Source: Streptomyces sp. ISL-12
GTDB taxonomy: Bacteria; Actinomycetota; Actinomycetes; Streptomycetales; Streptomycetaceae
Direction of reading: 5' to 3'
Length of the DNA stretch: 64,000 nucleotides
NCBI RefSeq assembly: GCF_018614415.1
Contig: NZ_JAGGOO010000108.1
Location: 20,197 to 84,196 of the forward strand
Shown here: positions 29,101-37,385 of the stretch, one piece after another
Position numbering within the stretch: position 1 is the stretch's first letter
How the letters are laid out: every line of letters begins with the position of its first letter
Program-made: the position numbers and the translations under genes
Notes under the pieces: model-generated
The model's input: only the letters and a program-made list of their open reading frames with translations
Told to the model about the DNA's origin: nothing
Database searches by the model: none

Positions 29101-31981
29101 GAGCCGGGGGAGCCGAAGCAACCCCAGGACCGGACGGCGCCCCACCCCCGCCACGCACGTTGCCGCCATTGATCATGATCGTCATCCGAGGCTTCTCCTC
29201 GTGAGCGCGAGCATCGGTGTGACCGGGACCGGACCCGGGGACCGGACCGTGTCCCTCCCACAGCGCGGACAGATCCATGGGCACCCCGCGCACCGCGGCC
29301 CGCCCCAGCCCGTCGTAGAACGCGGCCAGCGCGTGCTGCCCGGGCCGGTCCAGGCTGATCGCGTCGTGTGCGCGGTCACCGAGGACCGCCCCGGTCAGCC
29401 CGGTCAGGGTGGTGCCGGGGCCGACCTCGACGAAGGTGCGCACCCCGGCCGCGTACATCGCCTCCACCACGTCCCGGAACCGCACCGGCGCGGTCAGCTG
29501 AGCGGCGACCCGGCCGCGGACGGCGGCCGGGCCGGCCGGGTAGGGGGCCGCGTCGGCGCCCGCGTACACGGTGAGCTTCGGCGGGCGCACCGTGACGTCG
29601 GACAGGAAGCGGGTGAGCGGCGCGGTGGCGGCGGCGACCGCCGGGCTGTGGAACGCGGCGGCGGCGTTCAGCCGGCGCGTGACCACCCCGTCCCCGGCGA
29701 ACCGGTCCGTCACGGCGCGCAGGGCTTCGTCCGCGCCGGCCAGCACGACCTGCCGGGGCGCGTTGTGGTTGGCGACCCACACGCCGTCCACCTCGGCCAC
29801 CACCGGCTCGACCCGTTCCAGCGGGGCGTTGACGGCGACCATGCCGCCGGGGACGGTGGCCGCGTCCCGCATCAGCTCCCCCCGCCGCCGGGCCAGCCGG
29901 ACCAGCGTGGCCGCGTCGAAGCAGCCGGCCGCGTGCAGCGCGGTGAGTTCGCCGAAGCTGTGGCCCGCGACGCAGTCCGGCGTCAGCCTCAGCCGGGACA
30001 GCACGGCCAGCAGGGCCAGGCCGTGCGCGGCGAGCGCCGGCTGCGCGACCTCGGTGGCGGTCAGCGCGGCCTCCAGGGCGGCCCGGTCCGTCTCGTCGAA
30101 CACCGGGGGCGGGAACACCTCCCGATGCACCGGCAGGACCGCCGCGACGGCGTCCCAGGCGTCCCGGGCCGCAGCGTGGTGGACGGCGAGTTCCGCGCCC
30201 ATGCCCACGTACTGCGCGCCCTGGCCGGGGAAGAGGAAGCCGACGCGGCCGGGATCGGCGTCGCCGGTGGCGAAGTGGGCCCGTGGCGCGGAGAACGGCT
30301 CACCGGCCTCGATCCGGCCGGCCAGCGCGTCCAGCCGCCCGGCCAGGTCGGTGGCGTCGTCGGCGACCACGGCCAGCCGCGCCCCGTGCCCGGCCCGGAA
30401 CGCCGCCTGGCTCTCCCGCGCGGTCGCCGCCAGCGGCACCTCCGGTCGGGGCCGGCGGATCAGCTCGGCCAGCTCAGCCGGGGTGGCGGCGCTGAACAGC
30501 ACCAGTTCGCCGGCGGCCGCCGCGAGCCGCCGGGCCGGCCGTCCACCGCCGCCGGGGACGTACTCCTCCAGCGTGACGTGGAAGTTGGTGCCGCCGAACC
30601 CGAAACTGGACACGCCGGCGCGGCGCGGCCGGTCACCGGGGCTGGTCCAGGGCCGGGTGGCGGTGTTCAGGTAGAACGGCGAGCCGGTCACGTCGAGTTC
30701 GGGGTTGGGTCGGGTCACCTTGATGGTCGGCGGCAGCACCCGGTGGTGCAGCGCCAGTACCGCCTTCAGCATCCCGGTGGCGCCCGCGGCGGACTTGGTG
30801 TGCCCGAACTGCGACTTGGCCGACCCCAGCGCGCACCACTGCCGCCGCGTGCGGTCGCCGTCCTGGAACACCTCGCGCAGCGCCGCGAACTCGGCGGCGT
30901 CCCCGGCCCTGGTGCCGGTGCCGTGCGCCTCGACCAGTTCCACGCTGTCCGGGCCGTACCCGGCGGCGGCGTAGGCGCGGCGCAGCGCCCGCTCCTGGCC
31001 CGCCGCCAGCGGCGCGTACACGGCGGTGCTCCGGCCGTCGGCGGACGCGCCCAGGCCGCGGACCACCGCGTAGATCCGGTCCCCGTCGCGTTCGGCGTCG
31101 GCCAGCCGCTTGAGGGCGAACATGACCACGGCCTCGCCGAGCATGGTGCCGTCGGCGTCGGCGGCGAACGGCCGGCAGTCCTCGGTCGGCGAGAGCGCCG
31201 GTGTCCTGGAGAAGCAGACGTACATGGTGATGTCGTTCAGCACGTCCACCCCGCCGCAGATCACCAGGTCGCAGGAGCCGAGGGCGAGTTCGCCGAGCCC
31301 GGTGGAGAGCGCGGCCAGCGAGGACGCGCAGGCGGCGTCGGTGACGTGGTTGATTCCGTGCAGGTCGTACCGGTGGGAGACCCGTCCCGCCACCACGTTG
31401 CCCAGCAGGCCGGGGAAGGTGGCCTCGGTCCAGGTGGGGAAGTGCGCGCTGATCCGGTCGCAGATCTCCTCGGCCCGGTCCGGAGCGAGGCCGGCGGCGA
31501 GCAGTTCGCGGCGCCACACCGGCCGGGTGAGCCGGGCGGAGACCTCGAAGCCCAGCGCCAGGCCGCTGCTGCCCAGCACCACACCGACGCGTTCGCGCTG
31601 GGCGGCGGTCATCTCCGCCAGGCCGCAGTCGGCCAGCAGTTCACCGGCGGCCATCATGGCCAGCAGTTGCGCGGTGTCGGTGGCCGGCAGGTCGCTCGGC
31701 GGGACGCCGTACGCCATCGGGTCGAACGCGAGGTCGGGCAGGAACGCGCCCCGGCGGACGTACGTCTTGTCCGGGGCGGACATGTCCGGGTCGTAGTGGT
31801 CGGCCGCCGACCAGCGCTCCGGCGGGACGTCCGTCATCAGGTCCCGGCCGGCCAGGACGTTGCGCCAGAACCCGGCGACGTCGCGTGCGCCGGGGGTGTA
31901 CGCGGCGAGGCCGACCACCGCGACCGGGACCTGGACACGTTCCGCACCGACACGTTCCGCACTCACACGTTCTGCACTCAT
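26129..31981 (-). CDS. Secondary-lipid synthase subunit: KS-AT-ACP-KR-DH (PfaA/HglE-like)
   Basis: About 1950 aa. KS has Cys near residue 219 (DAACASSLAAL), EAHGTGT and QFGHTKSAAG. AT (565-880) has GHSFGE (about 674) and AAFHSP. A Pro/Ser/Ala linker contains short repeats. One ACP (about 1090-1175) has LGIDSIKK, where Ser carries phosphopantetheine. KR (1180-1650) has VTGGARGVTAE and catalytic Tyr in GQADYAMAN (about 1595). The C-terminal PKS-type DH has HRVDGTAVVP (HxxxGxxxxP) and DGALQ, so it may be active. True PUFA synthases usually carry several tandem ACPs here; this has one. ATG 31981 follows GGAGAG; GTG 31999 is possible and would add a repeat-like AERV start. The stop lies 7 nt from the next start. 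Confidence 0.93.
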   Translation of the reverse strand: MSAERVSAERVGAERVQVPVAVVGLAAYTPGARDVAGFWRNVLAGRDLMTDVPPERWSAADHYDPDMSAPDKTYVRRGAFLPDLAFDPMAYGVPPSDLPATDTAQLLAMMAAGELLADCGLAEMTAAQRERVGVVLGSSGLALGFEVSARLTRPVWRRELLAAGLAPDRAEEICDRISAHFPTWTEATFPGLLGNVVAGRVSHRYDLHGINHVTDAACASSLAALSTGLGELALGSCDLVICGGVDVLNDITMYVCFSRTPALSPTEDCRPFAADADGTMLGEAVVMFALKRLADAERDGDRIYAVVRGLGASADGRSTAVYAPLAAGQERALRRAYAAAGYGPDSVELVEAHGTGTRAGDAAEFAALREVFQDGDRTRRQWCALGSAKSQFGHTKSAAGATGMLKAVLALHHRVLPPTIKVTRPNPELDVTGSPFYLNTATRPWTSPGDRPRRAGVSSFGFGGTNFHVTLEEYVPGGGGRPARRLAAAAGELVLFSAATPAELAELIRRPRPEVPLAATARESQAAFRAGHGARLAVVADDATDLAGRLDALAGRIEAGEPFSAPRAHFATGDADPGRVGFLFPGQGAQYVGMGAELAVHHAAARDAWDAVAAVLPVHREVFPPPVFDETDRAALEAALTATEVAQPALAAHGLALLAVLSRLRLTPDCVAGHSFGELTALHAAGCFDAATLVRLARRRGELMRDAATVPGGMVAVNAPLERVEPVVAEVDGVWVANHNAPRQVVLAGADEALRAVTDRFAGDGVVTRRLNAAAAFHSPAVAAATAPLTRFLSDVTVRPPKLTVYAGADAAPYPAGPAAVRGRVAAQLTAPVRFRDVVEAMYAAGVRTFVEVGPGTTLTGLTGAVLGDRAHDAISLDRPGQHALAAFYDGLGRAAVRGVPMDLSALWEGHGPVPGSGPGHTDARAHEEKPRMTIMINGGNVRGGGGAPSGPGVASAPPAPPAAEILPASPASPASPPSPAVEILPAPVVPAVSAASPSSDWLSLLAEAQRQSAEAHATYQRVTAENHQLYLRTAHASMEALLGAAGVRTDAGAAGPSAPVITGPPPPRVPLDAESAGTAPLPAVMAAPPVVDATPVPAVLPTDAESIGALLLEVVAERTGYPADIINVDMELESDLGIDSIKKVEILSRIRERVGELPAADLSELASLRTLREIADKVAEMADRAGSTAGALDSGTGSPVAAAPETPAAPEPSGPVRRAVRAVPSAPAGLALAGLRDRELLVLDDSTQVAPLLVRELAAYDVPARVVTDVPSDARSVVLLDQGDDPLAAFAVARELAGRLRADGGVLVTVQDTGGDFGLSGGGDHPVRGALAALARTAAREWPSAAVKAIDCARTGRTDQEVAAAVAAELTGGGPAVTVGLPADGSRTVPLPRPAEPGPPLPRVTADSVIVVTGGARGVTAEAVRALAAAHRPKLVLLGRTALTEDPPGLAGAADEAELVRALAAVPGAGGPAELAAEARRVLAVREIRQTLHALRQAGSPARYVSVDTRDERALRAALAQVREDWGPVTGVVHGAGVIADRLIGAKSDEQFGRVWSTKVAGLRALLAATDGDPLDLLVAFSSVSGVFGSPGQADYAMANTAVDHLLSAYAAAHPGCLTRSLAWGPWAGGMVTETLAERFRAAGVGLIEPAAGARAFVAELADPEGPVRVLLAAGGAAFEDGPGGPGPAAEVTPARPAYAVLDDHRVDGTAVVPVAVLVHWFTALVRSWRPDAGPVVLHDLRVHRRIELPQQEPRLLLHGRTSPAGPALPDGLAVELSAAGTPYAGAVAVTGRFPDPDPGRWAAADRLGLEPVPEPYDGRILFHGPALRVLDRVGLCADGGRAALRVPDAGPWGAVPWTVDVTALDGALQLAVGWAARGATGAALPMSVGECRVHRAGGDWGASRVVVTARRADAVSAECDAAVLAEDGTPLAELLGVELIRRPDPTEG

Positions 31982-32005
31982 CTTCGCGGCACTCTCCACA
32001 GGCGG

Positions 32006-33646
32006 TCAGGCCAGTTCGCGGGGACGGAAGGACAGGGCGGCGCCGGGTACGGGGACGCCGAAGGTGCGCAACTGGTGCGCGCGGGTCACCACGGCCGCGC
32101 CCTCCAGCAGGTTCAGCGCGATCTGGGTGACGGTGCACCGGGCCGGGTCGGCCAGCAGACTGCCCCGGGCCCAGTCGTTGAACGCGCCGAGCGAGGGGCC
32201 CGCCCACAGCTGGTAGTCGGTGCGCCGCTCCGGGCGGCCCTCGATCGCCCACCGGCTGGAGTTGCCCACGTACCACCGGAACACCAGGGCCATCCGGTGC
32301 CTGGGGTCGCGTGCGGCCCGGTCCAGCTGTCCGGGGTCGCGCAGCCGCCAGAACCGTTCGGTGTCCGCCCACACCTCGTCCAGTCCGGCGCCGAACACCT
32401 CGCGTTCCAGCCGCCGGCGGGTATCGGCGGGGACCTCGTCCAGGGAGCGGTAGCGCCGGTAGGTGTCGTACAGCCGCCCGGCGCGCGCCGCGAACAGGGT
32501 GTTCCTGGTCAGCACCTGTACGCGTACGCCCTGTTCGAACATGTCGGCGGCCGGGGCCATCGCCACGTCGGTGACACCGGCGGCGGCCAGCAGTTGTCGC
32601 GCGTCCGCGGACACGCCGGACTCCACGGCCAGTTGGTTGACCGAGCCGGTCACCACGTAGGCCGCGCCGAGGGCGAACGCGCCGGCCACCGCGCCGGGGG
32701 TGCCGAGCCCGCCGGCGGCACCGACCCGGACCGGCCGGGTGTACCCGTACCTGGCCGCCAGCGTGTCGCGCAGCGCGAGCAGTTCGGGCAGGACCACCGA
32801 CAGGGGCCGGTTGTCGGTGTGGCCGCCGCTGTCCGCCTCGACGGTCACGTCCTCGGCGACCGGGACCCGGCGGGCCAGCCGGCCCTGCTCGGCGGTGAGC
32901 CCGCCGTCCCGCACCAGGGCGTCCACCAGCGCCTCCGGAGCCGGCGACATGAACCGCTCCGCGACCTCGCGCCGGGACACCTTGGCGAACACGTGGATGT
33001 CGCGGACCACCCGTCCGGCGCCGTCCAGCCGCAGTCCGGCGGCCGCGCAGCGGACCACGGCGGGCGTCAGCTCCATGAACGCGGAGGCGGAGATCCGGCG
33101 CACCCGGTGGCGCAGCAGCAGGTCGGCGACCTGCCACTCCAGCCTGGGCTCACCGGGGGAGTGGATCAGGTTGACGCCCCAGTTGGGCGCGGTGCCCAGG
33201 GCCGAGGTCAGCTCCACCACCGCCCGCTCCACCCGGTCGGCGCCCAGTCCGGCCGCGCCGAAGAACCCCAGCAGCCGGGCCCTGGCCAGCGCCACCACCA
33301 TCCGGGTGGTCGCGATCCCGTTCGCCATCTCCCCGGCCACGTACGGGAACCGGGTGCCGTGTGCCTCGGCGAAGCCGCGGTCACCGAGCCACTCCGGGTA
33401 GAGCGGCGGGACCAGTCCGACCAGCGGATGACCCGGGCCGGGGCCGAGGGACCCGCCGACGGCCAGTCCGTAACCTGCTGCCCGGTCGCCGGGCCCGCCG
33501 CGTACGACGTGCACCGGCTCCCGGACCCGGGCCGTCAGCGCGGCGAGGCCGGGCGGGTCGAACACGGCCGTTTCCGCACCGGGCCGCCAGCACACCAGGG
33601 GCGCGTCCGCGGCGGTGCCGGGCGCCCCGGACTCAACCGTGGTCAC
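32006..33646 (-). CDS. PfaD-family FMN enoyl reductase
   Basis: A 546-aa protein of the nitronate-monooxygenase-like TIM-barrel family, which provides trans-acting enoyl reduction in PUFA synthases. PfaD hallmarks are GEMANGIATTRMVVALARA near residue 110, the long substrate region with VNLIHSPGEPRLEW, VTVEADSGGHTDNRP (flavin/active-site motif, about 275), VGAAGGLGTPGAVAGAFALG and VTGSVNQLAVE, and the extended C-terminal helical domain ending near YQLWAGPSLGAFNDW. Length matches PfaD (about 540). The GTG start at 33646 overlaps the upstream thioester reductase stop (GTGA). Its presence means some double bonds made by the dehydratases are fully reduced. Confidence 0.95.
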   Translation of the reverse strand: MTTVESGAPGTAADAPLVCWRPGAETAVFDPPGLAALTARVREPVHVVRGGPGDRAAGYGLAVGGSLGPGPGHPLVGLVPPLYPEWLGDRGFAEAHGTRFPYVAGEMANGIATTRMVVALARARLLGFFGAAGLGADRVERAVVELTSALGTAPNWGVNLIHSPGEPRLEWQVADLLLRHRVRRISASAFMELTPAVVRCAAAGLRLDGAGRVVRDIHVFAKVSRREVAERFMSPAPEALVDALVRDGGLTAEQGRLARRVPVAEDVTVEADSGGHTDNRPLSVVLPELLALRDTLAARYGYTRPVRVGAAGGLGTPGAVAGAFALGAAYVVTGSVNQLAVESGVSADARQLLAAAGVTDVAMAPAADMFEQGVRVQVLTRNTLFAARAGRLYDTYRRYRSLDEVPADTRRRLEREVFGAGLDEVWADTERFWRLRDPGQLDRAARDPRHRMALVFRWYVGNSSRWAIEGRPERRTDYQLWAGPSLGAFNDWARGSLLADPARCTVTQIALNLLEGAAVVTRAHQLRTFGVPVPGAALSFRPRELA

Positions 33647-34776
33647 CGGTCGGTTCCTTCCGGTCGGGGGTCGGGGAGGTCGGGGGCCCGTGGCAGGAGC
33701 CCCGCCATCAGGTAGTCGACGCCGATGTCCTGGGGTATGCCCGGTGGTCCGAGCGCGGCCCGTACCCGGGAGTCGTCATAGCGGCGGCGCTGGCGCAGGT
33801 AGCGGAACACGCCGCCGACGCAGCCGGTGAGCGACTCGTACGGTGTGGGGTCGGTCAGCTCCGGCACGATCGCCACCGGCACCCCCGTGAGCCGCTCAGC
33901 CAGGCCCCGCAGTACGTCGACGGGGGTGTCCCGCCCGTGCATGACGTGATACGTCTGCACTCCCTCGCCCTGCGGCAGTTCGGCGAGCCGGGCCATCACG
34001 GCGGCGGCCCGCTCCACCGGCAGCAGGTTGAGCTGCCCGTCCGGCCGGCCGACGAGCCGGAACCGGCGCTGGCCGGGCAGCAGCAGTTCCGGCCTTCGGC
34101 CCGCCCCGAAGTGCTCCCGCCCGATCTCGGTCAGCGCCCGCTCGATGTTCAGCAGCGGGTGTTCCGGAAGGTCCGGGTGGGGCGGCAGGCCGGTGGTCAG
34201 GACGCTGGGCCGGAAGACCACCGCCGGCCGGCCGGTCTCGCGGGCCCAGGCGTGCACCAGCCGCTCCGCCTCGTACTTGGACCGCTCGTAGCTGCCCTCG
34301 AACCCGTAGGCGTCGGTCAGTTCGTCCTCGAACACCGTCCCGGTGCGGCGCGCCCCGGCCACGAACGCGGTGGAGATGTGGAACACGGCGGGCAGCCGGC
34401 GTCCCGCCGCGGCCAGGCCGAGCACCTGCCGGGTGCCCTCGACGTTCACCCGGCGCAGTACGGCCGGGTCGCCGTCGAGCGTGGTGTCGCCGGCGCAGTG
34501 CCAGACGACGTCCAGCGAGTCCGCCAGTTCCCGGTGGGCGCCGCCGGGCAGCCCCAGGTCGTCCTCGGTGAGCCGGACGGGCACCACGCGTATCCGGGCG
34601 GCGAGGCCGGCGGCGGTGTGGCCGGCGGCGAACCGGCCGAGGCCCCTGGTGAGCCGGTCCAGCACGTGGTCCGGCTCACCGCGCGCGAGCACCGTGACCG
34701 ACCGGTGGCGGCGCAGCAGTTCGTCCAGGAGCCGGAGCCCGAGGAAACCCGTGGCCCCGGTCAACGCCACCCGCAC
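33643..34776 (-). CDS. NAD(P)-dependent thioester reductase (extended SDR, HglB/Lys2-like)
   Basis: A 377-aa stand-alone reductase domain. Seen: Rossmann motif VALTGATGFLG at the N-terminus, RVNVEGTRQVL, Ser in FHISTAFVAG and the YxxxK pair in YERSKYEAE (about residue 165), all as in thioester reductases that release chains from carrier proteins as aldehydes or alcohols. It is the first gene of the four-gene operon, with AAGGAGG 5 nt before GTG 34776. In the heterocyst glycolipid pathway the equivalent activity (HglB) yields a long-chain fatty alcohol. It has no fused ACP, so it must dock on the single ACP of the KS-AT-ACP-KR-DH protein. Confidence 0.9.
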   Translation of the reverse strand: MRVALTGATGFLGLRLLDELLRRHRSVTVLARGEPDHVLDRLTRGLGRFAAGHTAAGLAARIRVVPVRLTEDDLGLPGGAHRELADSLDVVWHCAGDTTLDGDPAVLRRVNVEGTRQVLGLAAAGRRLPAVFHISTAFVAGARRTGTVFEDELTDAYGFEGSYERSKYEAERLVHAWARETGRPAVVFRPSVLTTGLPPHPDLPEHPLLNIERALTEIGREHFGAGRRPELLLPGQRRFRLVGRPDGQLNLLPVERAAAVMARLAELPQGEGVQTYHVMHGRDTPVDVLRGLAERLTGVPVAIVPELTDPTPYESLTGCVGGVFRYLRQRRRYDDSRVRAALGPPGIPQDIGVDYLMAGLLPRAPDLPDPRPEGTDR

Positions 34777-34940
34777 CGTGCCTCCTTGTTGCCGTACCCG
34801 GCCGATTCCGACAAGTTGGTCACTTTCTCTGCGCTGTCCGGAACGGGAAGCCGGACGGGGGAGATGTCACTGGAACTGCTGACAGCAGCCGATCGAGCCG
34901 ACGAAGCCGCGTGCGATGCCCGGCGGAGGGCCGCTCGGCG

Positions 34941-36389
34941 TCAGGCGTCGGCGAGGAGGGGGTCGTACGGCGTGCCCGAACGGCGTCCTGCCATGAAGGA
35001 GAGGAAGCCGCCCACGAAGGCGCCCCGGCCGCAGGTGCCGTCGGCAGTGGTGAGGTCGCGGTGGAAGGCGGTGCGGAACAGCGTCCGGTACTCGTCCGCG
35101 TCGATGGTTCCGTTGCCGTCCTTGTCGGTGGCGTCGAAGAGGACCTCGGCGACGCGGATCAGCGCGGGGCCGGCGAGCGAGGGGACGGCGGCGGCGTACT
35201 CGTCGGCGCTGACCCGGCCGTCACCGTCCGTGTCCAGTGCGGCCTGGAGTTCGCGCCACCAGGCGGCGAAGGCGTCGTAGAGCCGGGTCTCCTCGGGTTC
35301 GTCCAGGTCGAGGCGGGTGGCCAGCTCGCGTGCCATGGCGGCCAGGTCGGGCCAGTCGAGGTGGCCGTCACCGGTCTGGTCCAGCACCTCCCGGAAGAAC
35401 TCCGCAGCCGAACGCCGGCCGTCTCCCCGGTCCGATGCGGATGCCGCGGCCGGCAGCGGTGTGAGGAGGCGCAGCAGGGCCGACGCACGCTTCATCCGCG
35501 AACGCACGGCGGTCGCGGCCGGGGAGCGGGGGTCGTCGCTGTCGGGTGAGAGGGAGAGGGTTTCGATGATGGTCTCGGCGTTGATCCAGCCCTGCGGCAG
35601 GAAGCGGGCCAGTCCGGCGGCGAAGTAGGCGCCCTGCATGAGGGTCGGGGCGCCGGGCATCTCCGGCAGACCGGCCCGGCGCCGGTACGCCTCCGGGAGC
35701 GAGGCGACGGTGATCGCGCCGAGGACCGGGCCGGCCACTGCCCGGCCGGCCGCCCACAGGGTCGGCACACCCGTGAGCAGCGCCGGGGCGGGCAACTGGT
35801 CGAAGAGCCGGTAGAGGATGACGCGGGCCGCCTCGGTGTTCTCCAGTTCGTTCTCGACGACGCCGTCGAAGTACCGCCAGAAGTCCTTCAGTTCCGTCGG
35901 CAGCTCGGCCGCGTCACCGTCGAGCGCGGCGAGGTACGCGCGGTACTCGGCGTACATCTGTTCCATCGTGTCCTGGCCGAGCGGCTGGCCGCTCAGCCGG
36001 CACATGGTGACGGTGCTCTCGAAGAGCGTGGCGACCACCCAGGCCCGGGTCGCGCGGTCCCTCGCGTCGTAGCCGCGGCCACGGGCATCGGAACCGCTGA
36101 TCCGGGCGTGCAGCCGGTTGAGCCGCGCCGCTTCCCGTTCCCGTACCGAAGGGTCGGCGCCGAACATGCGCCGCAGGCTGAAGAACGTGTTGCGCAGCCG
36201 GCGCCAGGGGTGGGCGACGAAGGTGGAGTTGTCGAGGAGGGCGGCGCCGACCTGCGGGTGAGCGGCTTCCAGTACCGTGGCGCGGATCAGGGCCAGCGCC
36301 CAGCGCGGGTCGTCGAAGAAGGCACTGAACTGCGAGGCCGGCCCGAACAGGGGCGCCTCGTCGGCCGTCTCAGTGGTGGCGGACGTCAT
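34941..36389 (-). CDS. DUF2236 (MpaB/latex-clearing-type) oxygenase fused to EF-hand domain
   Basis: 482 aa. Residues 1-290 match the DUF2236 family (FFDDPRWALALIRATVLEAA, HPQVGAALLDNS, ATLFESTVTMCRLSGQPL), helical b-type haem proteins that include rubber oxygenase Lcp and MpaB, both cleaving isoprenoid double bonds. Residues 330-460 form a calerythrin-like EF-hand module with three clear loops: DQTGDGHLDWPDL, DTDGDGRVSADEY and DKDGNGTIDADEY. The ATG at 36389 overlaps the cis-prenyltransferase stop (ATGA). The inferred role is Ca-responsive oxidation of a prenyl product made by its partner. The fusion is unusual; which haem ligands are conserved I could not check. Confidence 0.82.
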   Translation of the reverse strand: MTSATTETADEAPLFGPASQFSAFFDDPRWALALIRATVLEAAHPQVGAALLDNSTFVAHPWRRLRNTFFSLRRMFGADPSVREREAARLNRLHARISGSDARGRGYDARDRATRAWVVATLFESTVTMCRLSGQPLGQDTMEQMYAEYRAYLAALDGDAAELPTELKDFWRYFDGVVENELENTEAARVILYRLFDQLPAPALLTGVPTLWAAGRAVAGPVLGAITVASLPEAYRRRAGLPEMPGAPTLMQGAYFAAGLARFLPQGWINAETIIETLSLSPDSDDPRSPAATAVRSRMKRASALLRLLTPLPAAASASDRGDGRRSAAEFFREVLDQTGDGHLDWPDLAAMARELATRLDLDEPEETRLYDAFAAWWRELQAALDTDGDGRVSADEYAAAVPSLAGPALIRVAEVLFDATDKDGNGTIDADEYRTLFRTAFHRDLTTADGTCGRGAFVGGFLSFMAGRRSGTPYDPLLADA

Positions 36390-37183
36390 GATGGGTCTCC
36401 GTCGGTCGTGGGTGGCACCCCGCCGAAGCGGCGGTCGCGGCGCCGGTAGGTGTGCAGGCAGGCGAGGAAGTCGGGGCCGCGGAAGTCCGGCCAGAGCACC
36501 TCGGGGAAGATCCACTCGGCGTAGGCGACGTGCCAGAGCATGAAGTTGGAGATGCGCTGCTCGCCGGAAGTGCGGATGACCAGATCCACATCGGGGGTGT
36601 CGGGGAACGGCAGGTGCTGCGCGAAGAGCTGTTCGGTGACCTCGTCGACGGTGATCCGGCTGCGGATGAGCGACCTCGCGGCCTCGACGATGTCCCGGCG
36701 CCCTCCGTGGTCGAAGGCGACGGTCAGCGTCATCCCCCGGTTGCCGGCGGTCAGCGTCGTCAGGTCCTCGAAGTCCTGGGCCAGTTCGCGGGGAATACGC
36801 GGATCGGCGGCGCCGAGGAAGCGGCAGCGGATGCCACGGGCCAGCAGCGACGGCGCGTGCTTGCGCACGACCCGGCGCACCAGACGCATCAGGAACTCGA
36901 CCTCGGGCTCGGGACGGTTCCAGTTCTCGGTGCTGAAGGCATACAGGCTGAGCCACTTCACTCCCGAGGCGCGGGCTGCCTCGATGACATCGATGACGGT
37001 GGTCTCGGCGGCGCGGTGCCCGGCCGTGCGGGGAAGGGAACGCCGCTGGGCCCAACGGCCGTTGCCGTCCATCACACAGGCCACATGCCGCGGCACCGCA
37101 CGCACCGGCCCGCCGTCCTGCCACCGCCTGCCGGACCTGTCCGAAGCGGCATGGTCGGCCGCCCACTGCTCAGTCACACCCAC
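36386..37183 (-). CDS. cis-prenyltransferase (isoprenyl transferase, UppS family)
   Basis: 265 aa. All UppS regions are visible: CVMDGNGRWAQRR (diphosphate-binding P-loop with catalytic Asp), GHRAA, LYAFSTENWNRP, and the C-terminal RTSGEQRISNFMLW with the IPP-binding arginines. It condenses IPP onto an allylic diphosphate with Z geometry. The usual NYGGR reads DHGGR, which suggests a specialised rather than housekeeping enzyme. The gene overlaps the DUF2236-EF-hand gene and heads the leftward block containing the lipid synthase, so it probably makes a secondary-metabolite prenyl chain. The start is GTG 37183; GTG 37177 is equally possible. Confidence 0.9.
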   Translation of the reverse strand: MGVTEQWAADHAASDRSGRRWQDGGPVRAVPRHVACVMDGNGRWAQRRSLPRTAGHRAAETTVIDVIEAARASGVKWLSLYAFSTENWNRPEPEVEFLMRLVRRVVRKHAPSLLARGIRCRFLGAADPRIPRELAQDFEDLTTLTAGNRGMTLTVAFDHGGRRDIVEAARSLIRSRITVDEVTEQLFAQHLPFPDTPDVDLVIRTSGEQRISNFMLWHVAYAEWIFPEVLWPDFRGPDFLACLHTYRRRDRRFGGVPPTTDGDPS

Positions 37184-37385
37184 CCCGCCTCACCGCCCCA
37201 CCGGAGCGTTCTCCGGCAGGAGTCTGACAGCGCGGAAGCGGACCGGACCGACGAAATGACCATCTGTCACCCTTGGCTCGTATGTGCGAAGCCGGCCGGC
37301 GCCACCCTGTGACTGGCGGGATCCGGACTCACCGTCCGTGGGCCCCGAGCCGCACAATGGCGGGCCCAGCCCGTAGGAGGTCGCC

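Noticed and set aside
26129..31981. Enediyne PKS (KS-AT-ACP-KR-DH-PPTase)
   Set aside because: The domain order is similar, but there is no adjacent thioesterase or enediyne cassette. PfaD, CLF and FabA-like dehydratases identify a secondary-lipid synthase.
25880..33715. A 2611-codon open frame on the + strand across the lipid synthase genes
   Set aside because: It is the antisense shadow of very GC-rich genes (rich in R, G, P, Q, H with no motifs). The minus-strand frames carry complete KS, AT, ACP, KR, DH and PfaD domains.
36386..37183. Housekeeping undecaprenyl diphosphate synthase
   Set aside because: Motifs would allow it, but the DHGGR substitution, overlap with an oxygenase gene and location in an accessory block favour a specialised cis-prenyltransferase. 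Not excluded.
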